A DNA stretch of 7,087 nucleotides, taken from positions 1 to 7,087 of the forward strand of contig DAITMV010000162.1 in the NCBI GenBank assembly GCA_036834985.1. Direction: 5' to 3'. The notes under the pieces were generated by a model that searched no databases, was not told the DNA's origin, and was given only the letters and a program-made list of their open reading frames with translations. Numbering within the stretch: the stretch's first letter is position 1; every line of letters starts with the position of its first letter. Made by a program: the position numbers and the translations under genes. Below are positions 1 to 4,809 of the stretch, piece after piece. Source of the stretch: DAITMV01 sp036834985 (GTDB lineage Bacteria; Pseudomonadota; Gammaproteobacteria; Burkholderiales; Burkholderiaceae_B).

Positions 1-2
1 CA

Positions 3-311
3 GTTGCCACGACGGTGACGATTGGCACGGGCGATGTGATTGGCTTGCCCCTGCGTGTGGATCGGTTCGCATTCGCGCGCATCGTCTACAACAACACGGT
101 CATCACGGCATCCACTGGCTTTACCGCTGCCGTGACGACAGATCCCGCCACCACCACGACTGGCGATGTGCGGGGCACGTACGCCCTGCAATCGGCATCT
201 GACGGCACCAAGAGACTCCAAGTGTTCATCTCGATTCCGACCGCCAACATCGGTACGGTAACGGGACAGTACGGGGTAAGCCAGAACACCGCCTCGAATA
301 ACGGAGCCTGA
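3..311 (+). CDS. C-terminal part of a phage structural (capsid or decoration-like) protein, 5' end outside window
   Basis: The frame is open from the left edge and ends at TGA 309-311, so the true start probably lies upstream. A GTG at 15 could serve as a start but has no ribosome binding site in view. The visible ~102 residues are rich in Thr, Ala, Val and Gly and look like a small beta-sandwich. They include GDVIGLP near the start, TTTTGDVRGTYALQSASDG in the middle and a Gln/Asn/Gly tail. The GDV(I/L)GLP...TTGDVRGTY pattern is, from memory, recurrent in proteins encoded beside the major capsid gene of podovirus-like phages, so a capsid accessory or decoration role is likely. The C-terminus of a larger capsid protein is also possible. 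It lies 2 bases before the next gene, which suggests co-transcription. Coding is well supported; the exact function is not. Confidence 0.7.
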   Translation, partial: VATTVTIGTGDVIGLPLRVDRFAFARIVYNNTVITASTGFTAAVTTDPATTTTGDVRGTYALQSASDGTKRLQVFISIPTANIGTVTGQYGVSQNTASNNGA

Positions 312-313
312 TC

Positions 314-538
314 ATGAAAGGTTCCTACGCCGCGGGTGGTGCACCAAAGATGCGGGATATAGGCGGGATCAAAGCCCCCGCCTATGGCTCCAACCCGTCG
401 ATCATGAAGGAAGCCAAATCCGGCACGACTGGAAAAGTTGGAATGGACGGCATTGGTGCCGATGGCGTTCCTGCCAAATCTCGAATGGATCGACCAAGCC
501 GCAAGGCAAAGTCCAAATCCATGGACAAAGACGACTGA
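314..538 (+). CDS. small basic Gly/Lys-rich phage protein, function unknown
   Basis: This 74-aa ORF starts at ATG 314 with GGAG (303-306) seven bases upstream. It begins two bases after the previous stop, as expected of a co-translated phage gene. The protein is strongly basic and low in hydrophobic residues, with no membrane segment. It opens with MKGSYAAGGAPKMRDIGG, has a central PAYGSNPSIMKEAKSG stretch, and ends in an alternating Lys/Arg/Ser/Met tail with three acidic residues (MDKDD). Such a composition suggests an extended, possibly nucleic-acid-contacting or scaffold-like peptide. Similar short Gly/Lys/Met-rich ORFs are often seen between capsid and tail genes of uncultured podovirus-like phages and remain unassigned. 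I do not recognise a named family. Confidence 0.72.
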   Translation: MKGSYAAGGAPKMRDIGGIKAPAYGSNPSIMKEAKSGTTGKVGMDGIGADGVPAKSRMDRPSRKAKSKSMDKDD

Positions 539-539
539 A

Positions 540-553
540 CTGAACACGTTCAG
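540..553. promoter_or_regulatory. 14-bp palindrome, possible operator
   Basis: CTGAAC-AC-GTTCAG: two perfect 6-base arms around a 2-base centre. It starts just after the stop of the small basic gene and 71 bases before the Tat-signal gene. The centre is too short for a good RNA hairpin with all six pairs, so a dimeric protein-binding site is the likelier reading. The left arm partly repeats directly (CTGAACTGAAC, 535-545). I see no convincing -35/-10 pair beside it, so operator function is only a suggestion, and chance is possible. Confidence 0.3.
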
Positions 554-556
554 CGT

Positions 557-605
557 TTGCCTTGGGTGGGAGATGGGAGAGATGCTCTATCACCCACCCA
601 GGCAA
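557..605 (+). other. strong intergenic stem-loop, possible RNA processing or attenuation element
   Basis: TTGCC (557-561) plus TGGGTGGG (563-570) pair with CCCACCCA (593-600) plus GGCAA (601-605). This gives 13 base pairs with a single bulged T at 562. The 22-base loop holds a second small hairpin, AGAG-ATG-CTCT (578-588), flanked by GAT/ATC (572-574 and 589-591). It ends 18 bases before the start of the Tat-signal gene and just upstream of that gene's AAAGG. No T-run follows on either strand, so it is not a standard intrinsic terminator. It may block RNA decay, be processed, or lower read-through into the downstream gene. Confidence 0.55.
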
Positions 606-612
606 TCAAATC

Positions 613-617
613 AAAGG
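613..617 (+). promoter_or_regulatory. ribosome binding site of the Tat-signal gene
   Basis: AAAGG lies six bases upstream of ATG 624. This selects 624 over the in-frame ATG at 438, which would overlap the preceding gene, and over ATG 630, which is 12 bases away. The start at 624 also places the twin-arginine motif correctly close to the N-terminus. Confidence 0.6.
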
Positions 618-623
618 TCTACC

Positions 624-1223
624 ATGGCAATGGAACATTCGCGCCGAGACATGCTGCGTTTTATCGTCATGGGCGGTGCTTTGATGGCATTCCCTGTGCG
701 CGAAGCCATAGCCGATGGCACCGAGACCGGCATTATTTGCATCAAGCACGGCGATGTTATCCATAAGCATGAGTATCCAGAGATCTTTAAAAATCTGAGC
801 CTTGCCTCGTGGGCAGAGCCGGTCAGCGCAAATTTTATGGTGACGCGAGAGCTTCGCGACAGGTGCCCTGAGTGGCTTGACAATGCTCCCGAAATTGGAC
901 GCCGCGCCACACGACGGGCTTTAACGGCCGTTGGTGTTGGTGGGGAACAATTAGCAGATGAGCGCAATGCGGAGTTTGATCAAAACAAAGCCTACGACAT
1001 CGACAGGTTAACCGTGTGCCTGGATGATGGATTCGAGCGACAGACAACGCCGTGGGCTTACGCACACAACAAGCATATCGAACAGCTTTCTGATGGGTCA
1101 TGGGCCGTCTTTGAGTACCAAGACTTTGTCTACACCAAGAATGTCGACGGCATAAAGGCAGGATACCAATTCTCTGCCTTGTGTCTTTGTGACGATCAAT
1201 CAGCATTGTTGAGGGCAGCATAA
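624..1223 (+). CDS. unrecognised protein with twin-arginine (Tat)-type signal peptide, candidate phage moron
   Basis: The 199-aa protein begins with a short polar stretch and SRRDMLR (residues 6-12), a near match to the Tat consensus S-R-R-x-F-L-K. A hydrophobic segment follows (about 13-24) and then AIA-D at 28-31, a plausible signal peptidase I site. The rest is soluble-looking, with five Cys (39, 81, 132, 187, 189), including a CLC pair near the C-terminus. It has aromatic-rich stretches such as TTPWAYAHNKH and SDGSWAVFEYQDFVY, and no membrane segment. I recognise no enzyme motif. Tat substrates are exported folded, which is odd for a gene among virion genes; a cell-envelope role during infection or lysogeny is inference. 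Several 60-base lines within it count at 45-50% GC (others reach 58%), against about 57-63% in neighbours, which suggests transfer. It ends three bases before the next gene and is preceded by a palindrome and a hairpin. Confidence 0.75.
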   Translation: MAMEHSRRDMLRFIVMGGALMAFPVREAIADGTETGIICIKHGDVIHKHEYPEIFKNLSLASWAEPVSANFMVTRELRDRCPEWLDNAPEIGRRATRRALTAVGVGGEQLADERNAEFDQNKAYDIDRLTVCLDDGFERQTTPWAYAHNKHIEQLSDGSWAVFEYQDFVYTKNVDGIKAGYQFSALCLCDDQSALLRAA

Positions 1224-1226
1224 ACC

Positions 1227-2231
1227 ATGGGCCTACCCATCACAGTGACAGTCGGCCCGCTTGCTTCGGGATCGGCCACCAAGATTTGCGCTAGCCAGAA
1301 AGCTGCCGGAGCACGCAAGTTGGTGCTCAACGGCGCATCTGGCAATGCGACAGCAAACAATGTCTGCCTTTCCCAGACGCCAGGCGGCGCGGGCGCCCTT
1401 ACCCTCAACGGCACAGCGGTGACAGGCGGTATTGCTTACCTTGGCGGCCTCACAACGCCCCAGTACATTTACATCACGTCAGCGGCCAACGATTCCGGCC
1501 GATCCTTTGTGGTGGTTGGCACCGTCTTCACGTTGAATGGTCCGCTGGCGGTCACAGAAACCATCACTGGCGCCAACACATCGACCGTCTCCAGCTCCAA
1601 GCAATATTGCACAATCACATCCATCACTGTGGATGCAGGCACGGCAGGTGCACTCACAGTCGGATCGTACAGCGTCGCAACGCTTGACGTGGCACGCCAA
1701 GTTCTGTTCACGAGCGCTGGCAATGACTCCGGCATCACCTTTGCGCTGGCAGGAACCGATTGGGCTGGTAGTCCAATTTCAGAGACCATTACGGGCGCCA
1801 ACACGTCGACCGCTGTGTCGGTTCTCGACTATCTGACCATCACCAGCATCACGACATCTGGCGCTGTGGCGTCTACGCTTACTGTCGGCACGAACGGCGT
1901 GGCAGGATCTCCGTGGGTCCGGTTTGATGACTTTGCCGCCGCCGCTCAAGTCGCGATCCAAGCCACCGTGTCTGGAACCGCGAATTATTCTATCCAGACG
2001 ACCATGGAAGATCCTAATCGCACCACGAACCAACTGCCCCCGAATACCTACCAGTGGGCGAGGTCGGCCGTGACTTGGATTGACAGCACAGACAGTGCCG
2101 TGGTGAGCGCTACGGCCAGCAAGAGTAGCACGTTTGCAGTGGCGCCGATCTTTGCTCGGGTTCTCCTGAACTCAAGCACGGGCACAGGGTCGGTGACTGC
2201 CACATTCCGTCAGGCATATCTCGGATCTTAA
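1227..2231 (+). CDS. beta-rich phage virion protein with internal repeats
   Basis: The 334-aa protein starts at ATG 1227 with GAGGG (1211-1215) 11 bases upstream. It has three parts. Residues 20-62 hold two 26-residue repeats of the form (I/V)CxSQxxxGAxxLxLNG, starting at 20 and 46. Residues 80-150 and 158-224 are two larger repeats sharing TSAxNDSG, ETITGANTST and TITSIT. Residues 228-334 form a distinct C-terminal beta domain with VSGTANYSIQTTMEDPN, and an FARVLLN...GSVTATFRQ end. This C-terminal pattern (VSGTAxYxVQxTxDDPN ... RVxxxxGTGxVTxxxxQ) is, from memory, common in phage structural proteins. The protein is rich in Thr, Ser, Ala and Gly and lacks a signal peptide or membrane segment. 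Its place just before the adaptor suggests a head, collar or tail surface protein. Precise location in the virion is unknown. Confidence 0.85.
   Translation: MGLPITVTVGPLASGSATKICASQKAAGARKLVLNGASGNATANNVCLSQTPGGAGALTLNGTAVTGGIAYLGGLTTPQYIYITSAANDSGRSFVVVGTVFTLNGPLAVTETITGANTSTVSSSKQYCTITSITVDAGTAGALTVGSYSVATLDVARQVLFTSAGNDSGITFALAGTDWAGSPISETITGANTSTAVSVLDYLTITSITTSGAVASTLTVGTNGVAGSPWVRFDDFAAAAQVAIQATVSGTANYSIQTTMEDPNRTTNQLPPNTYQWARSAVTWIDSTDSAVVSATASKSSTFAVAPIFARVLLNSSTGTGSVTATFRQAYLGS
1464..1676 (+). repeat. internal protein repeat, copy 1 (about 71 codons)
   Basis: Encodes residues 80-150 of the 334-aa virion protein: TSAANDSG, then VTETITGANTST, then TITSIT, then GALTVG. It matches copy 2 (1698-1898) at about 75-78 residues' distance. 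The DNA is best conserved around GGCGCCAACAC (1569 and 1794), while many other codons differ. Confidence 0.8.
1698..1898 (+). repeat. internal protein repeat, copy 2 (67 codons)
   Basis: Encodes residues 158-224: TSAGNDSG, SETITGANTST, TITSIT, STLTVG in the same order as copy 1. Synonymous drift indicates an old tandem duplication kept by protein-level selection rather than a recent copying event. Confidence 0.8.
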
Positions 2232-2236
2232 GGTGA
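2230..2236 (+). promoter_or_regulatory. Shine-Dalgarno AAGGTGA selecting a TTG start
   Basis: AAGGTGA overlaps the stop codon of the preceding gene and lies three bases before TTG 2240. No ATG or GTG in the same frame gives a full-length adaptor; the first in-frame ATG (residue 17) would cut into the conserved N-terminus. Confidence 0.6.
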
Positions 2237-2239
2237 CGC

Positions 2240-2953
2240 TTGGCTGCCACTGGAACATATGCCTTCGGACCCGCCGCTTCGAGCCTCATGCTCGTTGCGT
2301 TTGGGCGCATCAATATCAGGCGCTCGGAGATCACCGCTCAGCACCTCGACGATGCATTCAATGAATCTAACCTGCTTCAAGTAGAATTCTCGAACAGGCA
2401 ACCGAATCTGTGGTCTGACGAATTGTATTCTGTCACTTTGACGGAAAGCACGGCGACTTACACTCTCCCGGCCAGAATGGTGGCAATTCAAGCCGCGTAC
2501 CTGAGCACGACATCCGGTGGCGTTACCACAGACACCATCATTTGGCCCATATCAACATTCGAATACGCGGCGCTTCCCAACAAGACGCAAGAGTCTGTCC
2601 CCACTTCATACTGGTACAATCGTCAGATCACGCCTCAAATTTCGTTGTGGCCGGTACCTGATGGCAATGCCACGTATACGCTAAACCTGCGCATCTTGCA
2701 CCAGATCCAAGACGCATCACTGACCAGTGGGGCCACGCTTGATCTTCCCTATCGGTGGCTCGACACGTGGGTGGCCAACCTTGCAGCGCGCCTTGCTGAC
2801 ATTTACCCCGATGCTTTTGTGAAGTCCAAAGGCCCCGGCGCCGTTGCCGATATGTGGGCTAAGGCCGAGCGGTCTTGGGCGATTGCCGCGACCGAAGATC
2901 AAGAGCGCGTACCACTGATGATTATGCCGTCGTCCATGGGGTACTGGAGATAG
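2240..2953 (+). CDS. phage head-tail adaptor (SU10 adaptor-like)
   Basis: The 237-aa protein begins at TTG 2240, supported by AAGGTGA just upstream and by the N-terminal pattern. The helical N-terminus, ITAQHLDDAFNESNLLQVEF (31-50), then QPNLW (54-58) is typical of podovirus adaptors that form a ring beneath the portal. Next come a beta segment with a YTLPARM turn (74-80), a SYWYNRQITPQISLWPVPDG stretch (123-142) and LDLPYRWLDTWVANLAARLA (167-186), a hallmark helix of this family from memory. A last helical part follows (about 200-222). Length and order fit the phage SU10 adaptor family (I believe Pfam PF24175). It would connect the portal dodecamer to the tail tube or nozzle. It lies 8 bases after the repeat-bearing virion gene and 3 bases before the zinc-binding-like gene, in the usual late-operon order. 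Confidence 0.85.
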   Translation: MAATGTYAFGPAASSLMLVAFGRINIRRSEITAQHLDDAFNESNLLQVEFSNRQPNLWSDELYSVTLTESTATYTLPARMVAIQAAYLSTTSGGVTTDTIIWPISTFEYAALPNKTQESVPTSYWYNRQITPQISLWPVPDGNATYTLNLRILHQIQDASLTSGATLDLPYRWLDTWVANLAARLADIYPDAFVKSKGPGAVADMWAKAERSWAIAATEDQERVPLMIMPSSMGYWR

Positions 2954-2956
2954 CCT

Positions 2957-3697
2957 ATGGCCTACAGATGGCATCCACGATACGCTGAAACCGATGCGGA
3001 AAATCCGTCCGCGTGGGCAACGTGCTCGCGCTGTGGGTTCCAGTTTAATCTCAACCGCATGGTCTGGCAGCACGATTACCGGGGCACGCCCATACCGATC
3101 AACACGCGGATTCTTGTGTGTGGCAGGCCGTCGTGCTTGGACATTCCAAACCCGCAACTGTCTCCCGTCATACTCTCCCCGGACCCGCCGCCGCTCTACA
3201 ATGCGCGACCTGAACCGTATGCCGTTGATGAAACCAACTGGCTGACCACCCAAGACGGCGACATCATCGACACGCAATCCGGCGACTCTCTAACGCCAAG
3301 CATACCGAACCCATCCAGCAACGCCAACACGGCTCATCTGGCGTCAACCATGAACTATCCAGGTGGCTCCGTTTCTGTCGCTTATCTCGATCTGTTTAAC
3401 GGAAACCCGCAGTCCGGTGGCGTCTCCGTTCTTTCCGCTATCACTGGCTCGTCTGCCCGCACCAACATTGCAGCAAGTCTGACGGTGAACGGTTCCAGTG
3501 TGGCAGTAAATCCTGATGTCATACTGATCGCTGCGGAGTCGCTGGCGCAAGTGAACATCTCTTATGCCGCCATCTACAGCGCATCCATCAGCGGTTCGTT
3601 GCTGGCCAGCGGAACGCTCTCCGTTGTCGGGCAGACCATCGCTATTGGTACGGAAGTGCAGTTCGACGCCCTTGATCTCTCTATCAACTTGAGCTGA
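2957..3697 (+). CDS. phage structural protein with N-terminal CxxC zinc-binding-like domain
   Basis: The 246-aa protein starts at ATG 2957 behind GGAGAT (2945-2950). Residues 1-90 contain C23-SRC-26 followed by GFQFNLNRMVWQHDYRGTPI and C55-GRPS-C60, then LDIPNPQLSPVIL and DPPPLYNARPEPY. Four cysteines as CxxC...CxxxxC suggest a small zinc-binding fold. This domain, with W(Q)xDYRG and the PQxxPxxxPPDP motif, recurs in phage proteins encoded after the adaptor. A linker rich in Asp, Ser, Asn and Pro (about 95-128) leads to a beta-rich domain (130-246) with MNYPGGSVSVAYLDLFNG and an EVQFDALDLSINLS end, a type also found in tail-associated proteins. I infer a collar, tail or fibre-attachment role. 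The fusion of the two domains is clear from the continuous frame. No enzymatic motif is seen. Confidence 0.82.
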   Translation: MAYRWHPRYAETDAENPSAWATCSRCGFQFNLNRMVWQHDYRGTPIPINTRILVCGRPSCLDIPNPQLSPVILSPDPPPLYNARPEPYAVDETNWLTTQDGDIIDTQSGDSLTPSIPNPSSNANTAHLASTMNYPGGSVSVAYLDLFNGNPQSGGVSVLSAITGSSARTNIAASLTVNGSSVAVNPDVILIAAESLAQVNISYAAIYSASISGSLLASGTLSVVGQTIAIGTEVQFDALDLSINLS

Positions 3698-3700
3698 CCC

Positions 3701-4228
3701 ATGGCCAACACTGACATTCTGCAGTTGCCAGTCGCCGTTGGGGTGAACGCAACGGACTATCTTCCCCTTGTGCAAGGCACTGGATCTTCCTCAGTAACCA
3801 AGCGCGCGACCACGCAGGCTATTGCCAACCAATTCGCAAACAACCTCCCCGCTTCAGTGGAATACGTGCTGGATGATGGCGGCGTGGTCATCAACACCGG
3901 CAATAAGGGCTATCTTCAGCTTCCGTTCGCTGGCCAGTTCACAAGCGTGGCTCTGTTGGGCAACACGACCGGATCAATCACGATTGATCTGTGGCTGTGC
4001 AGCTATTCGGCTTTCGATGGTGGCATCACAACGCCATCCGCATCCAATAGCATCGTGGGTGGCAATTACCCGACAATTTCAAGCGGCACGAAGTATCAAT
4101 TGACCAACCTAAGCGCGTGGGGAACGACCGGATTCTCTTCGACTGACATTCTCTGCTTTGTCGTTAACAGTTGCAGCACGTTCACTCGGATGACGATTTC
4201 TCTTAAGTGCACACGAACGGTCGCATGA
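3701..4228 (+). CDS. short tail-fibre-like protein
   Basis: The 175-aa protein starts at ATG 3701, three bases after the previous stop; only a weak ribosome binding site (TTGAG, about 3688-3692) is visible, so translational coupling is likely. The N-terminus, ILQLPVAVGVNATDYLPLVQ (6-25) followed by TKRATTQAIAN, matches a frequent virion-attachment segment of phage tail fibres: xLPxAxxVxxTDYxPxVQGxxTxRATTxxIA. Residues 51-175 form a beta domain with SVEYVLDDGG, TGNKGYLQLPFAG, GSITIDLW and a final MTISLKCTRT strand. Three Cys (100, 152, 158) plus C170 occur in this part. In many phages the attachment segment heads a much longer fibre; here it carries one small domain only. A receptor-binding or fibre-base role is inferred from this likeness and from the run of fibre-like genes that follows. 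Confidence 0.78.
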   Translation: MANTDILQLPVAVGVNATDYLPLVQGTGSSSVTKRATTQAIANQFANNLPASVEYVLDDGGVVINTGNKGYLQLPFAGQFTSVALLGNTTGSITIDLWLCSYSAFDGGITTPSASNSIVGGNYPTISSGTKYQLTNLSAWGTTGFSSTDILCFVVNSCSTFTRMTISLKCTRTVA

Positions 4229-4244
4229 TAGCGCGGGGGATCTG

Positions 4245-4409
4245 ATGAGCAGTCTCATTGTTGGGGCAGACGTAAAGCAGGCTTCTATTGAAGCTGTGAT
4301 TATCCGTGCGGATGGGACGAGGGATAACCTTGGAACCATCTGCTATTACCATCGCAATCCACTGCGGCGCTTGGCGTGGCGTGTGGCCAGCTTCATGAAG
4401 GGAAAGTGA
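4245..4409 (+). CDS. 54-aa basic phage protein, function unknown
   Basis: ATG 4245 follows GGGGGA (4235-4240) at four bases; the stop TGA 4407-4409 is one base before the next ATG. It fills what would otherwise be a 180-base gap between two tightly packed genes. The product opens MSSLIVGADVKQASIEAVII, continues with RADGTRDNLGTICYYHRN and ends in a basic, partly hydrophobic helix (PLRRLAWRVASFMKGK, 39-54). The middle looks like a small beta hairpin and the C-terminus amphipathic, so it could contact a membrane or another protein. I recall comparable ~50-aa ORFs with IQAVIIRADGTRE-like sequences in tail loci, unnamed. Coding is supported by position and binding site; the role is unknown. Confidence 0.65.
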   Translation: MSSLIVGADVKQASIEAVIIRADGTRDNLGTICYYHRNPLRRLAWRVASFMKGK

Positions 4410-4410
4410 T

Positions 4411-4797
4411 ATGACGGCGCGCGTCCAGAATAGCGGATTGGCAAACCTCACAGCGGCGTGGGTCGCCTACACGTCGTTGCCGAAGTATCTTCAGTGGGGC
4501 ACAGGTAGCGGCGCTGCGGCATCCGCCACCACAGTCACCACCACCAGTACCACAGAGGCTCGAACCACCGGAACCGCGACTCAGACAACCACGACACAGA
4601 CGAATGATACTTATCAGGTGACAGGCACAATCACGGCTGCCGGTACACGAGCCATTACCGAGGTTGGCGTGTTTGATGCGGCGGGCTCCGGCTCCCCACC
4701 AACGGGCGGGTTGATGGATATATATGGTGACTTCAGCGTCATCAACTTGTCCTCGGGTGACGCCATTGCCTTCACCGTCAAGGTCGCCTTCACCTAA
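4411..4797 (+). CDS. Thr-rich tail-fibre-like protein
   Basis: The 128-aa protein starts at ATG 4411, one base after the previous stop, with GGGAAAG (4400-4406) upstream. It opens with RVQNSGLANLTAAWVAY (4-20) and a PKYLQWGTGSGAA turn (24-36). A Thr-rich stretch (about 40-65, TTVTTTSTTEAR and TATQTTTTQ) follows, then TYQVTGTITAAGTRAITEVG (68-87), VFDAAGSG and a last strand, GDAIAFTVKVAFT (116-128). The WGTGxGAA...EARTTGT...YQVxGTITAxGTRAITExGxFDA pattern is frequent in short phage tail or fibre-associated proteins. The Thr tract suggests repeated beta structure. No catalytic motif is present. It sits between the 54-aa ORF and the repeat protein, spaced 1 and 12 bases, consistent with one operon of fibre-like genes. 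Confidence 0.78.
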   Translation: MTARVQNSGLANLTAAWVAYTSLPKYLQWGTGSGAAASATTVTTTSTTEARTTGTATQTTTTQTNDTYQVTGTITAAGTRAITEVGVFDAAGSGSPPTGGLMDIYGDFSVINLSSGDAIAFTVKVAFT

Positions 4798-4809
4798 AGG
4801 CATCCGCTC

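Noticed and set aside
86..547. Antisense open frame of 153 aa
   Set aside because: It covers two + strand genes that have good starts, spacing and family-like sequences; the antisense product has no recognisable pattern.
557..605. Rho-independent terminator
   Set aside because: The stem is strong, but neither strand has a run of T after it; TCAAATCAAAGG follows on the + strand. It is kept as a stem-loop of unknown role.
438..623. Upstream in-frame extension of the Tat-signal gene to ATG 438 (261 aa)
   Set aside because: It would overlap the well-supported 314-538 gene by 101 bases in another frame, has no ribosome binding site as good as AAAGG 613-617, and would bury the signal peptide inside the protein.
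2717..3277. Antisense open frame of 186 aa
   Set aside because: It runs across the end of the adaptor and the CxxC domain, both clearly coding on the + strand. It is Arg/Gly-rich, as expected of an antisense shadow.
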